Shown here: positions 16,268 through 25,897 of the stretch, piece by piece
Numbering within the stretch: the stretch's first letter is position 1
Layout: every line of letters starts with the position of its first letter
Origin: Metabacillus rhizolycopersici
Lineage (GTDB): Bacteria > Bacillota > Bacilli > Bacillales > Bacillaceae
DNA length: 53,598 nt
NCBI RefSeq assembly: GCF_020075705.1
Contig: NZ_JAIQUM010000039.1
Span: 1-53,598 of the forward strand
Direction: 5' to 3'
Program-made: the position numbers and the translations under genes
The notes under the pieces: model-generated
What the model saw: the letters and a program-made list of their open reading frames with translations, nothing else
Databases searched by the model: none
What the model was told of the DNA's origin: nothing

Positions 16268-16936
16268 TTATAAACACCAATCAATTTCTCTAAGACCATG
16301 CTCCCTTAAATAAACGTTTGTCTTAGAAAAAGGTTTACTTCCGAAAAATCCTCTCCTAGCTGAGAATGGACTTGGATGAGGGGATTCAATTATATGGTGC
16401 TGTGATGAAGTAATGAATTGCTTCTTCGCTTGTGCGTGTTTCCCCCATAAAATAAAAACAATTGGTTGTTCTCGTTTGTTCAATTGTTTCATGATTTCGT
16501 CTGTTAGATGCTCCCAACCTTTCCCTTTATGGGAGTTCGGTTCACCTTTTCTTACCGTTAATACTGTATTTAATAACAATACACCTTCGCTTGCCCATTT
16601 TAATAATGAACCATTTGGTGGTGAGCCACAGCCGATATCTTCTTGGAGCTCAATAAAAATATTTCGAAGTGACGGTGGTAGCTTTACGTCTGGTTGCACA
16701 GAAAAACTTAAGCCTTGTGCTTGTCCATCACCGTGATAAGGATCCTGACCGACAATTACTGCTTTTACAGAATGGTAAGGCGTCGTATTCAACGCTGCGA
16801 AAATATGCTCTCGTTTCGGAAAAACAATTTTTTCATTGTATTCTTCGTTGATAAATTGTTTTAGCTGTTTAAAATATGGTTGTTCAAATTGATCAGCTAG
16901 TAATGCTGACCAGTCATTTTTAATGAATTGCTGCAT
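16268..16936 (-). CDS. ung: Uracil-DNA glycosylase
   Basis: A 222-residue family-1 uracil-DNA glycosylase that removes uracil from DNA to start base-excision repair. The catalytic water-activating loop GQDPYHG is at residues 63-69, with the general base at D65. The uracil-recognition segment AQGLSFSV follows, and the minor-groove intercalation loop [20 protein letters not shown] near the end contains the catalytic histidine. AGGAGG precedes the ATG at 16936. It is probably the first gene of a small operon with the 52-residue protein and ywdI. Confidence 0.95.
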   Translation of the reverse strand: MQQFIKNDWSALLADQFEQPYFKQLKQFINEEYNEKIVFPKREHIFAALNTTPYHSVKAVIVGQDPYHGDGQAQGLSFSVQPDVKLPPSLRNIFIELQEDIGCGSPPNGSLLKWASEGVLLLNTVLTVRKGEPNSHKGKGWEHLTDEIMKQLNKREQPIVFILWGKHAQAKKQFITSSQHHIIESPHPSPFSARRGFFGSKPFSKTNVYLREHGLREIDWCL

Positions 16937-17289
16937 CCTGTTCCTCCTGATTTACTAATCGCTAACGAAGTGATTGCCTAGTGCAAGCTATCTCAGCTTC
17001 TGCTTCTCGTTTTTCTGGCGCAGGCTTAGTTTACCTATAATAGGTTGTAATCACAATTGATATCTTCCTATTCATCACTTTTTTCTAACAATCTATCCTT
17101 TTATTTTAGCAAAGTATAGAGCTGATTTTATAGGTGAAATCTTCTTTGTTAGATATCGTAGCTTCATCTATGTCTAATCACCAATTCCCTCTAGAAAGGT
17201 TATATGCGTAATATTATTATAAAGTTTTTACGGGCATTTATCCCTCATCCTCGCTTCTTTGATTGACTAAAAGAACAGAGGTCAGGGTT

Positions 17290-17670
17290 TTACTGCCCGT
17301 TACTATCGATAAAACGAGATGATGAAGACATATTTCGCTGAAAGTGGTGTACAACTACTGAAGTACGTGAAAATCTTTAAGGTCAAGGGTATGGTGCTGA
17401 GGATATTTATGTGCATGACACAAGCAATAGTGCATTCATGAAGGAGAGTATTTTCGATAAGTTGTATATACTTCCCCAAAGTAATGAGACTTTGATTTGT
17501 ATGGAAAACTCGTCCAATGATACCTAGCCTTATATGAAGTTCATGTGTCAGGGGGTGCCGCTCGCTTCCTTCAGGTTCTGCTTCAACACAGACACCCTTG
17601 TGTTAAACTACTGCTACTTCCGCCTTCATAGTTTGAAACTTTCACACTATAGACTGCACCCATGTTGGGA
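17290..17670 (-). mobile_element. Degenerate group II intron fragment without its encoded protein
   Basis: Within the roughly 780-bp gene-free stretch after ung, the minus strand holds characteristic group II intron domain I sequence: CAAGGGTGTCTGTGTTGAAG, then CAGAACCTGAAGGAAGCGAG, then GGTATCATTGGACGAGTTT, in the expected order. It resembles Bacillus introns I remember. No reverse transcriptase frame and no clear domain V/VI pair are visible, so it is a 5'-derived relic. The segment 16937-17290 shows no gene. Boundaries are approximate. Confidence 0.55.
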
Positions 17671-17677
17671 CAACGAC

Positions 17678-17711
17678 AAGAAAACATAACCAAAGCTGGT
17701 CATGTTTTCTT
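17678..17711 (-). terminator. Terminator of the sucrose operon
   Basis: AAGAAAACAT and ATGTTTTCTT flank an inner ACC/GGT pair. On the minus strand the hairpin begins a few bases after the fructokinase stop codon, ending that operon. Confidence 0.75.
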
Positions 17712-17714
17712 ATT

Positions 17715-18689
17715 TTATATTCTAATTAATAGTAACTCGTTAATTTCCTCTTTTGTCGGGAGTGAACTTATGGCACCCTTCCCTGTTGTCGTTAGCGCAC
17801 CACTTGCGTTTGCATATGCTAAAATTTCTATGTGTGATTTCTCAAATATTTCTTCTATATTATGCTGATTCGCCTGTTTCGTAAGCAACTGATACAACAC
17901 CCCACCAATAAATGCATCTCCTGCACCAGTAGTGTCTTGCACATCGACTTTATAGCCAGTTGATTCAAACTTGTTTCCATTCACGTATACATCCGCACCT
18001 TGTGAGCCTTTTGTAAAAATAACTGCTTTTACATGTCCAACAAATAAAGACTGAATCGCTTCTTCAATGTTTGAAATCCCTGTAATAAATTCAAGCTCTT
18101 CATCAGAAATTTTCACAAGATGTGCCTTCGGAATAAATTCCAAAATTGTTTTTCTGCAGTCTTCTGGATTGTCCCATAGTGGCAATCGAACATTTGGGTC
18201 AAAGCTGATTAAACCACCTTTTGAAATCGCAGCATTGATTGCTTTCACATGCGCTTTTTTCATAGGACTTTCAACTAAATCAACTGAGCAAAAATGAAGA
18301 ATATCTCCCTCATTAAACCAGTCATCATTTATTTCTGATTCATCTAGTAATAAGTCTGCTGATGGATTTCGATAAAATGAAAAATCACGTTCTCCATCCT
18401 CGCGTAACGATACGAACGCTAAAGCAGTATTTGCAGCCTTTGTTCTAAACACAGTGTCCGTGTTTACTCCTACTTCTTCTAGTTTTTCTATGAGGAAATC
18501 ACCGAAAGCATCAAGACCAAGCTTCGAAATCATCGCAGAATTTGCTCCTAATTTAGCAACTGCTGCTGCAACATTTGCTGGGGCACCGCCTGGCGCGCGT
18601 TCAAACGTAACAACATCCTTTAATGCTTTACCTTTTTGTAAAGGAATAAAATCAATTAATACTTCACCAATTGAAAACAATTTTGCCAT
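17715..18689 (-). CDS. PfkB-family fructokinase
   Basis: A 324-residue PfkB/ribokinase-family sugar kinase. The N-terminal GEVLIDFIP and FERAPGGAPANVAAAVAKLG form the sugar-binding region. The C-terminal VDVQDTTGAGDAFIGG contains the catalytic aspartate and anion hole of the DTxGAGD signature. Next to sacA and sacP, the natural substrate is the fructose released by sucrose-6-phosphate hydrolysis, producing fructose 6-phosphate for glycolysis. B. subtilis lacks a kinase gene here, so this operon is more like scrK-containing operons. GAGGTGATTT precedes the ATG. It lies 20 bases after sacA on the same strand, so it is the last gene of the operon. Confidence 0.85.
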   Translation of the reverse strand: MAKLFSIGEVLIDFIPLQKGKALKDVVTFERAPGGAPANVAAAVAKLGANSAMISKLGLDAFGDFLIEKLEEVGVNTDTVFRTKAANTALAFVSLREDGERDFSFYRNPSADLLLDESEINDDWFNEGDILHFCSVDLVESPMKKAHVKAINAAISKGGLISFDPNVRLPLWDNPEDCRKTILEFIPKAHLVKISDEELEFITGISNIEEAIQSLFVGHVKAVIFTKGSQGADVYVNGNKFESTGYKVDVQDTTGAGDAFIGGVLYQLLTKQANQHNIEEIFEKSHIEILAYANASGALTTTGKGAISSLPTKEEINELLLIRI

Positions 18690-18709
18690 TCAAATCACCT
18701 CTAAATAGA

Positions 18710-20179
18710 TTAGATATCCCATTTATCCACTGTAAATGATGCCGTTCCATTCTTTACATAAAAGTAGATTTCATCACTGTTAGCATGTGGAAAAATTCGA
18801 CTTGTAAATGCTTCTTCGCCATCATTAATAAAAATCTCAACAGATGATGTATCTACAAATAAATGAATTTTAATATTCTGTTGATCAAAATGACATTTTC
18901 GCTCAGTACCGTATGATTCTCCAACAGGCTCACCTGATAAAGAACGGTCTAAAATAATCTTTTTCTGATTGACATCATATTTAAAAACTGTCTTTTCTTC
19001 ACCATTTGCACGGAATTCAATACCAAATTCATCTGCATCTAGTTCTTTAACATCACATATTAGCTCATACGTTGTACCAGCAATCCCTTGATAGCTCTTC
19101 TTTTCATTTTCAATTCTATCACTTACCTCAATCTGCTGTTTACGAAGAGCTTGAAGTTCTTTCACTGGTCGTTGAATCAATTTATCGTTCTTTATTAACA
19201 ACTCTCTCGGCAATGTTAAACAATGTGCCCAACCATTTTTGTCTGTTGGATAAGCGATTTCCGGTAAGCCCATCCAGCCAACCATGATGCGGCGTCCATC
19301 TGGATCTTCCATTGTCTGTGGTGCATAAAAATCAAATCCTCGGTCTAACTCTTGAAACTGACCATGTTTGAACGTTCGTGCTTCAAGGTCTAGCTTTTCA
19401 CCAATCAAATAACCAGATTGATAGATATTGTGATAATGATCACCACTAGCATCTAATCCTTGTGGTGAAAAAATAAGGAGACCCTGTTCACCTAGTTCAA
19501 TATAATCTGGACATTCCCACATGAAACCGAAGTTTTGCAACGCTGTGTTCATTTCACCTTTACATTCCCAATCGATTAAATCCTTCGAACGATATAAGAC
19601 AATACAGCCTGTTTCATCTTCTCTTTGTGCGCCTATAACAGCATAAAAATATTCTCCATCCTTCCAGACCTTTGGATCTCGAAAATGGTCTGTATATCCG
19701 GATGGAACGTCAGCTATGATCGGATAATCCAGCTTACTAATTACTCCGTTTTTATCCATTATAGCCAAACATTGGTATGGGTGTCTCTCCCAGTTTTCAT
19801 CACGCACGTTTCCTGTATACATTAAATATAATTTGTCCTCATGTTCAATCGCGCTACCTGAATAGACACCATGACTTTCATAAAAATGATCAGGTGCAAT
19901 CCCTACCCCAGCATTCTCCCAGTTTACTAGATCCTTTGATTTTGTATGGTACCAATATTTCAACCCATGTACTGGTCCTAATGGAAACCATTGATAGAAT
20001 AAATGATATTCTCCATTGTAAAAGGAGAATCCATTCGGATCATTAAGTAGTCCTGTTTTGGGCTGAATATGGAAAACTTGTCTCCACGGGCAGCTATTTA
20101 CCGTTTCTTCAAGTTTTAATATATTTTTACTATCTTCATCTTCTAAACGGCGATATCTCTGTTCTCTAGTCCATTCCAT
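18710..20179 (-). CDS. sacA: Sucrose-6-phosphate hydrolase (GH32)
   Basis: A 489-residue cytoplasmic invertase of glycoside hydrolase family 32 that splits sucrose 6-phosphate into glucose 6-phosphate and fructose. The nucleophile is D47 in GLLNDPNGFSFYNGEYHLFY. The transition-state RDP motif is in DHFRDPKVWKDGEYF, and the acid/base glutamate is in GFMWECPDYIEL. The C-terminal beta-sandwich ends in SVEIFINDGEEAFTSRIFP. There is no signal peptide, as expected for an enzyme acting on PTS-phosphorylated sucrose. The upstream frame to 20257 is rejected in favour of the ATG at 20179, preceded by AAGGAG. It sits between sacP and the fructokinase gene. Confidence 0.93.
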   Translation of the reverse strand: MEWTREQRYRRLEDEDSKNILKLEETVNSCPWRQVFHIQPKTGLLNDPNGFSFYNGEYHLFYQWFPLGPVHGLKYWYHTKSKDLVNWENAGVGIAPDHFYESHGVYSGSAIEHEDKLYLMYTGNVRDENWERHPYQCLAIMDKNGVISKLDYPIIADVPSGYTDHFRDPKVWKDGEYFYAVIGAQREDETGCIVLYRSKDLIDWECKGEMNTALQNFGFMWECPDYIELGEQGLLIFSPQGLDASGDHYHNIYQSGYLIGEKLDLEARTFKHGQFQELDRGFDFYAPQTMEDPDGRRIMVGWMGLPEIAYPTDKNGWAHCLTLPRELLIKNDKLIQRPVKELQALRKQQIEVSDRIENEKKSYQGIAGTTYELICDVKELDADEFGIEFRANGEEKTVFKYDVNQKKIILDRSLSGEPVGESYGTERKCHFDQQNIKIHLFVDTSSVEIFINDGEEAFTSRIFPHANSDEIYFYVKNGTASFTVDKWDI

Positions 20180-20256
20180 TTTAACGTGCTCCTTAAATAC
20201 AAATAGAGGAGAATCGTGTGATCCCCCTTTATTTGCAACATTTTTCTTCACATACA

Positions 20257-21681
20257 TTAGTTTTGTTTCATTTGATCTCGTTTAGCTAGAATAAGTGTTA
20301 CTGCGAATGCAACTGCAAAGGCAATAACCATACCAATGATATAGAATAAAATTAAAGTGGGTTGAATTGAGATAACTCCAGGTAATCCAGCTGCACCAAG
20401 TGCAGTTGCTTTTACTTTAAAGAATGTAATAAATCCGCCTGCAACTGCTGATCCAGCAATTGCTCCGATGAATGGATAGCGAAGTTTTAAGTTCACACCG
20501 AACATTGCGGGTTCCGTTATCCCTAGTAAAGCGGAAATACCAGCGGCAGAAGCAGTACCTTTAACTTTTGCATCACGTGTTACTAATAGAACAGCAAGTG
20601 TTGCAGCACCTTGTGCAACATTTGACATGGCAGCAATAGGAAAGATGAATGAACCACCCGTTTTTGCCATATCAGTTAATAATTGTGTTTCAGCAGCAAT
20701 AAAGCTGTGATGCATGCCTGTAATTACGATAGGTGCATAGAATAAACCAAATAACACCCCACCAACAAATCCTGTTGTATCATACATCCATACAAGACCA
20801 TCCGTTACTAAGTTTCCGGCTGTACGAGTGATTGGTCCAACAAACGTAAACGTTAAAACTCCTGTCACAAAAATTGAAATTAATGGCGTTAATAAATTAT
20901 CTAAAGCAGAAGGAATAACTTTTCTTAAAAGCGTTTCTAGTTTAGCTAAAATAAACGAAGCAACAAGAACCGGTAAAACCGTTCCCTGATAACCTATTTT
21001 TTCGATTTCAAAACCAAAGATACTCCAAACAGGGATCTCCCCTTTAGTTAATGCCTCTCCATAGCCCCAGCCATTTAATAGATCTGGATGAACCATTAAC
21101 ATACCGAGTGTTGCACCTAAATAGGGATTCCCGCCAAATCGTTTTGTCGCGGAGAAACCAATTAATATTGGCAGAAATACGAAGGCAGCATTAGCAAATG
21201 TATTAATAAGTGCTGCTAAATCAGCCATTTCCGGATATCCTTCAATCAATGACTTTCCAGCGATAAATAAATCCTTAGCCGTTAACAAATTATTGATTCC
21301 CATGAGTAAACCGCCAGCAACGATCGCCGGAATAATTGGAACAAAAATATCTGATAGCATCTTAACAAAGCGTTGGAGTGGATTCATTTTCTTCGCTCCA
21401 GCACTTTTTACATCACTTGTTGACATTTCAGTCTGTCCAGTAAGTTTTGCAAGATCTTTATATACTTCATTCACTGTACCTGCACCTAGTATGATCTGGT
21501 ATTGACCACCTGTTGAAAAGGTGCCTTTGACAATATCCATTTCATCTAATGCCTTCTGATCTACCTTATCCTCATCATTCAATACAAGACGCAAACGAGT
21601 TGCACAGTGGGCAGCCGCTGAAACATTCTCTTTGCCACCGATAGCTTTAAGAACATCTTTTGCTATATTTTTATAATCCAA
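20257..21681 (-). CDS. sacP: PTS sucrose-specific EIIBC component
   Basis: A 474-residue membrane permease that imports and phosphorylates sucrose. The N-terminal EIIB domain has the phosphorylated cysteine C26 in AAAHCATRLRLVLNDEDKV. The hydrophobic EIIC domain follows from about residue 110, with the glucose-family substrate segment GITEPAMFGVNLKLRYPF. No EIIA domain is fused, so a separate EIIA is needed; a candidate lies at 23196-23690. The start is set at a TTG (21681), six to seven bases after AAAGGG. The GTG at 21690 would overlap that site. Operators for the adjacent LacI-type repressor lie just upstream. Confidence 0.92.
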   Translation of the reverse strand: MDYKNIAKDVLKAIGGKENVSAAAHCATRLRLVLNDEDKVDQKALDEMDIVKGTFSTGGQYQIILGAGTVNEVYKDLAKLTGQTEMSTSDVKSAGAKKMNPLQRFVKMLSDIFVPIIPAIVAGGLLMGINNLLTAKDLFIAGKSLIEGYPEMADLAALINTFANAAFVFLPILIGFSATKRFGGNPYLGATLGMLMVHPDLLNGWGYGEALTKGEIPVWSIFGFEIEKIGYQGTVLPVLVASFILAKLETLLRKVIPSALDNLLTPLISIFVTGVLTFTFVGPITRTAGNLVTDGLVWMYDTTGFVGGVLFGLFYAPIVITGMHHSFIAAETQLLTDMAKTGGSFIFPIAAMSNVAQGAATLAVLLVTRDAKVKGTASAAGISALLGITEPAMFGVNLKLRYPFIGAIAGSAVAGGFITFFKVKATALGAAGLPGVISIQPTLILFYIIGMVIAFAVAFAVTLILAKRDQMKQN

Positions 21682-21710
21682 ATTGATCACCCTTTACTAT
21701 ATCTATTTTT

Positions 21711-21748
21711 GGAACCGGTTCCGTTTAGGTGTAAAATAGAACCGGTTC
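21711..21748 (-). promoter_or_regulatory. Twin LacI-type operators upstream of sacP
   Basis: Two perfect palindromes, GAACCGGTTC at 21712-21721 and 21739-21748, have centres 27 bp apart. They are the CG-centred 10-mers typical of LacI-family sites. A third, imperfect half-like site (GGAATCGGC) is at 21777. They lie between the repressor stop codon and sacP, overlapping where the operon promoter must be. A possible promoter is TTCGAA-18-TATTTT with the distal operator in its spacer (low confidence). Confidence 0.85.
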
Positions 21749-21795
21749 CATTTGAGTTCGAATTAAAACCTTTTTTGGAATCGGCTTTTTATTGA

Positions 21796-22791
21796 TTATA
21801 GATTACTCAACGATAGATTGTCAACGCTTTCTCGTTCAATAATTTTATAGTTCAATATGGTAGTTTTATCCACTTTTTCATCGTTGATTAATTTCATTAG
21901 CATTTGTGCAGCTTTCGTACCTACTTCTTCGTAATAAAATTTTATGGTGGTAATTCCCGGATAAACGATTTCAGTCATATCATATCCACCAAAACCTGTG
22001 ATTGATACGTCATTCGGGATATTCAACCCTTTTAATGACGCGGCTTTTAATACACCTAGAGCAATATTATCTGTTGCACACACAAACAAAGTTGGTTGAA
22101 TTGAATCGATGATTGAAGGAACTTTTTTAATTGCTTCACCAATTTTAAAGCTAGTCTCATAATAGTGTACTTCACAGTCACTATGTTCACTTACCGCACG
22201 TTGAAAACCGGACTTTCTTTTTAACCCAACCGCAATGTCTTTCTCAGAAACACCTAGATAAGCAATTTTTCGATGTCCCTTTTCAAGCACATATTTCCCT
22301 ATATCATAGCCCGCATCAAAATCATTATGAATCAAACTATAAAAAGCGTCATGTTGTTGCCCAACTAAAAGGATCGGAATGTTAACTTTACGGGTGGCCT
22401 CTAGATGAGCTTCAGTAATCTGGGTTGCTAGCAAAATGATTCCTGCAATTTTCTGTTTAGCGAAACTATAAATGTTTTCTATTTCACGTTCTAAATTCTG
22501 ACTCGTATTTGAAATTATCATCTGACAATTATACTCACGTAATTGTTCATCAATACCAATAAGGGTTTGAGATGTAGCAAACGAGTTTAAACGAGGAACG
22601 ATTGTCCCGATAATATTAGTTCTCTTTGCTTTTAGACTTTGTGCAAATGTATTAGGGATATACCCTGTTTCATTAATCACGCTTTCAATTTTTAACTTTG
22701 TCGTTTCACTAACTGATCCACCATTTAGGAACCTGGAAACTGTGCTCTTCGCAACACCTGATTGTTTTGCAATATCTGATATTGTGACCAT
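21796..22791 (-). CDS. LacI-family repressor of the sucrose operon
   Basis: A 331-residue LacI/GalR regulator. The helix-turn-helix is residues 1-25 (VTISDIAKQSGVAKSTVSRF). The hinge NTFAQSLKAKRTNIIGTIVP and a periplasmic-binding-protein-like sensor complete the fold. Its position immediately upstream of sacP and the twin GAACCGGTTC operators in the gap identify it as the sucrose repressor (ScrR-like), probably released by a sucrose- or fructose-derived ligand. B. subtilis regulates sacPA by SacT antitermination instead, and no SacT-type RNA antiterminator is seen here. The ribosome-binding site is weak, which suits a low-level repressor. Confidence 0.88.
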   Translation of the reverse strand: MVTISDIAKQSGVAKSTVSRFLNGGSVSETTKLKIESVINETGYIPNTFAQSLKAKRTNIIGTIVPRLNSFATSQTLIGIDEQLREYNCQMIISNTSQNLEREIENIYSFAKQKIAGIILLATQITEAHLEATRKVNIPILLVGQQHDAFYSLIHNDFDAGYDIGKYVLEKGHRKIAYLGVSEKDIAVGLKRKSGFQRAVSEHSDCEVHYYETSFKIGEAIKKVPSIIDSIQPTLFVCATDNIALGVLKAASLKGLNIPNDVSITGFGGYDMTEIVYPGITTIKFYYEEVGTKAAQMLMKLINDEKVDKTTILNYKIIERESVDNLSLSNL

Positions 22792-22979
22792 ACTTTACCA
22801 ACTCCATATTATTACAATCTGTAACTTTCAGTATACACTAATTCTTTCTCAATACCCTCTGAATTAAAGAAACGACCGGTAAAAAAAGAAAAGAAAATAC
22901 TCGTAAAATTCCCAAACATTTTGCTCAAATTTCAATTTATCTTTCATTCTTGTTCAAAATAAATGAGCGGAAAACTTTG

Positions 22980-23008
22980 TTGACTTCTTGAATGACTTAA
23001 GATAAGTT
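22980..23008 (+). promoter_or_regulatory. Candidate sigma-A promoter for the EIIA gene
   Basis: TTGACT and TAAGTT are separated by 17 bases, about 185 bases before the EIIA start codon. The -35 is strong and the -10 weak. It is the best candidate in the divergent region, with no operator of the sucrose type nearby. Confidence 0.4.
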
Positions 23009-23195
23009 CATAAACAGGAGAAATTTCGGAAGTTTAGCACTTTACATTTGTTTGTTTAAAAAGGTTAAATAATGCTATTTTAACTAAAAGAGGGCTAGGT
23101 GTTATGCGTGTTATTTCTCCATCCCATAGTAAAGAATTGATTCTATTGATTCTTAAAGTGTGGTATTCATATTAAGTCGAAAGCAGGGGATTATG

Positions 23196-23690
23196 ATGTT
23201 AAAAAAATTATTTGGTAAAAAAGAAATTGCCGAAATGGAAGAGATCTTTTCACCTCTTGATGGAGAAATTTTATCGTTAGAAGAGGTTCCTGATCCAGTA
23301 TTTGCTCAAAAAATGATTGGTGAGGGTATTGCTATTATTCCTAGAAATGGAATAGTTGTTTCTCCGGTTAACGGAAAAATCGTTAATGTTTTCCCTACTA
23401 AACATGCCATTGGAATTCTTTCTAATAATGGACTAGAAATTCTTATCCATTTTGGGTTAGAGACAGTTGCACTAAACGGAGAGGGATTTGAGGCATTAGT
23501 CAAAAATAATCAAACTGTAAAAGCAGGAGATGCTTTACTCAACGTTAACCTTGAGGTTTTAGAAAAGAATAACAAAAATCTTGTGACTCCGATCATAATA
23601 ACGAATAAAGAAAAGCTAAAGAGTATTGAACATGTTGAAAATTTAGAGGTCAATAGGGGAGAGTCAATCTTTAAGTGCCACCTTAATTAA
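23196..23690 (+). CDS. PTS glucose-family EIIA protein
   Basis: A 164-residue stand-alone EIIA of the glucose superfamily (Crr-like). It receives phosphate from HPr and passes it to an EIIB. The phosphorylated histidine is H85 in LEILIHFGLETVALNGEGF, with the partner histidine H70 in FPTKHAIGI. The N-terminal IFSPLDGEILSLEEVPDPVF is typical. It is encoded divergently from the sucrose repressor and is the obvious partner for the EIIA-less SacP, although B. subtilis SacP borrows EIIA from another permease. Start ATG 23196 is chosen over ATG 23193 and an upstream GTG because of spacing from AGGGG. Confidence 0.9.
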   Translation: MLKKLFGKKEIAEMEEIFSPLDGEILSLEEVPDPVFAQKMIGEGIAIIPRNGIVVSPVNGKIVNVFPTKHAIGILSNNGLEILIHFGLETVALNGEGFEALVKNNQTVKAGDALLNVNLEVLEKNNKNLVTPIIITNKEKLKSIEHVENLEVNRGESIFKCHLN

Positions 23691-23925
23691 TAGGTCTTTT
23701 GAATCACACGCTTCTCTTAAATTACTGTCAAAAACTACTCACCAAATCGCATGTGTCCTACTATGGACATACGGCTTACCAATGTGTTACTAATTATCAA
23801 TTTGGCATAGTCCGTTTTACAAACGAAGGTGGAAGTGAACTATCCTTTCCTCGTTTTTTGCTTTTGGGATTTTTTTATATTTCTTTCATTAGAAACGAAG
23901 AATACGCACGTTTTCAAACTGTTTA

Positions 23926-23967
23926 AGAGGCTGTCTCAAAAGGGTCTGACCCTTTGAGACAGCCTCT
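23926..23967. terminator. Terminator between EIIA gene and HPP gene
   Basis: AGAGGCTGTCTCAAAAGGGTC (23926-23946) pairs with GACCCTTTGAGACAGCCTCT (23948-23967), with one bulged A. It is flanked by T-rich sequence and serves the two convergent genes. The 235 bases between the EIIA stop and this hairpin hold no convincing gene. Confidence 0.8.
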
Positions 23968-24000
23968 CTTTATCGACAAGGCGCTAGGCCTTTATACTTA

Positions 24001-24555
24001 TCACCAATACTTAGGATATCGTCTTGATTGAAACAAATTATTATAAAATAAGGAAATGATAACTAAAAAAATACTACATATAATCATACAAGCAATAAAC
24101 CCCCAGCCTGCACCAGAATTAATTGCTACAATAGCACTAGCTGCTGCTGGAGGGTGTATCGTGCCTGTTAATACCATTAAAATAATAACAACCGCCAGAG
24201 TTATCCCAATGATAAAAAAACTCCCATCAAAAATATTCCAAATGATGAGCGCTGCAAGGGTTGCGATTAAGTGACCACCAATGATGTGGCGAGGTTGGGA
24301 AAAGGGACCATTATGGGCACCAAAAATAAGGAGACAACTAGCTCCAAGCGGACCAAGGGCCATTGGATAACCAATCGAAATAGCTATTACACTAATCATA
24401 CTCATAGCAAGAAGACAACCAAATGACGAAATCAGCAAATCCACATAGTTTAACCTCGATTTAAATATGGTTTCTCCCTTCATTTTTTTAATATATGTAG
24501 TTAATCGTTGAGTAAGAGAATGTACCTCTACTCTTCTCATTTTCTCTATATTCAT
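24001..24555 (-). CDS. HPP family membrane protein
   Basis: A 184-residue protein with four predicted transmembrane helices of the HPP family, named for the His-Pro-Pro motif visible here in VLTGTIHPPAAASAIVAI. The other conserved block is YPMALGPLGASCLLIFGAHN, followed by SQPRHIIGGH. Plant and cyanobacterial members have been linked to nitrite transport, but bacterial homologues are largely untested, so substrate is not assigned. GGGTGG precedes the ATG. The gene stands alone between two terminators. Confidence 0.82.
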   Translation of the reverse strand: MNIEKMRRVEVHSLTQRLTTYIKKMKGETIFKSRLNYVDLLISSFGCLLAMSMISVIAISIGYPMALGPLGASCLLIFGAHNGPFSQPRHIIGGHLIATLAALIIWNIFDGSFFIIGITLAVVIILMVLTGTIHPPAAASAIVAINSGAGWGFIACMIICSIFLVIISLFYNNLFQSRRYPKYW

Positions 24556-24699
24556 GTTTAATCCACCCTACTAAATTTCAAGTCTTTTGTAAGAATTTCT
24601 CACATATTATTTTAAATCATCTTTATTATTAATTAAAGAGATAAAGTAATATATTTAATACTTCTTTTTTAATTCTCTAATTTCCCTTTTCCTACACAC

Positions 24700-24731
24700 A
24701 AAAAAAAACACCTCCTTACAAGTAAGGAGGT
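24700..24731 (-). terminator. Terminator after galE
   Basis: On the minus strand ACCTCCTTAC pairs with GTAAGGAGGT around two bases and is followed by a run of T residues. It is a strong rho-independent terminator about 115 bases after the galE stop. Confidence 0.85.
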
Positions 24732-24846
24732 ACATACATTTATATAAAGATTAAGGGGGGATTACTACAATTATCTCCACTATACGATTATCTTATACTA
24801 GCAATTTGAATTTTATTTTATTTTTCTATAATACTTAATTAAATCC

Positions 24847-25836
24847 TTACTTTCCGTAGCCACTTGGATTCTTTTGGAACCAATTCCATGCACTTTCAAT
24901 AATGGTGTGAAGGTCAGCATATTTTGGTTTCCAGCCTAATTCAGCCATTGCTTTTTCAGATGATGCAATTAAAATAGCAGGGTCTCCCGCACGACGAGGT
25001 GCAACTTCTGCAGGGATCGGATGACCTGTTACCTCTCTAGCTGTTTCAATGACTTCTTTTACGGAAAAGCCATTTCCATTCCCTAAATTATAGGTTGCAC
25101 TTTTGTTTTCTTTGCGAAGCTTTTCAATAGCTAATATGTGTGCATTAGCTAAGTCCGTTACGTGGATATAATCACGAATACACGTACCATCAGCTGTGTT
25201 ATAGTCATCACCGAAAATCATAATTTTCTCACGATCACCTAACGCTACTTGCAAAATGATTGGAATCAAATGTGTTTCAGGTTGATGATCTTCCCCTAGC
25301 TTCCCGTCCATATGAGCTCCTGCTACATTAAAGTAACGAAGAACAACATAGTTAAGCCCATAAGCTTGCTGGCTCCATTTCAGCATTTTTTCTACCGCTA
25401 GCTTTGTTTCGCCATACGGATTAGTCGGAACAGTTGGATCAGTTTCGACGATTGGAATATTTTCTGCCTCTCCATATGTAGCTGCTGTAGAAGAAAAGAC
25501 AATTTTCTTCACGCCAAATTCCGTCATGACCTTTAACAGGCACATTGTTCCGTAAACATTGTTTTCATAATATTGAAGTGGAAGCTCAACACTTTCACCA
25601 ACGAGCGAATCTGCGGCAAAATGAATGACAGCTTCAATTTCATTTTCTTGGAATACATTCTTAAGGAAAGCTTCATCACGTAAATCACCTGTATAAAGCT
25701 TAGCCCCTTCTAAAACAGCTTGCTTGTGACCCTTTTGTAAATTGTCAACAACAATGACGTCTTCATTTCGATCTAAAAGCTCTGATACTGCGTGACTTCC
25801 TATATAACCTGCGCCACCACATACTAATATCGCCAT
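24847..25836 (-). CDS. galE: UDP-glucose 4-epimerase
   Basis: A 329-residue short-chain dehydrogenase-type epimerase that interconverts UDP-glucose and UDP-galactose. The NAD-binding GxxGxxG is at residues 7-13 ([16 protein letters not shown]). The catalytic serine/threonine region is [17 protein letters not shown] and the YxxxK pair is in [14 protein letters not shown]. The C-terminus ends with [20 protein letters not shown], typical of GalE. The start at 25836 follows GGAGG by about eight bases; the frame extension to 25851 is rejected. It is not clustered with other galactose genes, so a role in wall or surface glycan precursor supply is as likely as galactose use. Confidence 0.94.
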   Translation of the reverse strand: MAILVCGGAGYIGSHAVSELLDRNEDVIVVDNLQKGHKQAVLEGAKLYTGDLRDEAFLKNVFQENEIEAVIHFAADSLVGESVELPLQYYENNVYGTMCLLKVMTEFGVKKIVFSSTAATYGEAENIPIVETDPTVPTNPYGETKLAVEKMLKWSQQAYGLNYVVLRYFNVAGAHMDGKLGEDHQPETHLIPIILQVALGDREKIMIFGDDYNTADGTCIRDYIHVTDLANAHILAIEKLRKENKSATYNLGNGNGFSVKEVIETAREVTGHPIPAEVAPRRAGDPAILIASSEKAMAELGWKPKYADLHTIIESAWNWFQKNPSGYGK

Positions 25837-25897
25837 GCTTATTACCTCCAATTGTTAAAAAACTCATTTATCTAGGTGTACGAAATGGAATCAGAAC

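Noticed and set aside
20180..21795. SacT-type RNA antiterminator before sacP or sacA
   Set aside because: No suitable stem-loop overlapping a terminator is visible, and the LacI-type operators explain regulation.
23699..23926. 75-codon plus-strand frame after the EIIA gene
   Set aside because: It starts at a TTG without a ribosome-binding site, has no recognisable domain, and ends inside a terminator hairpin.
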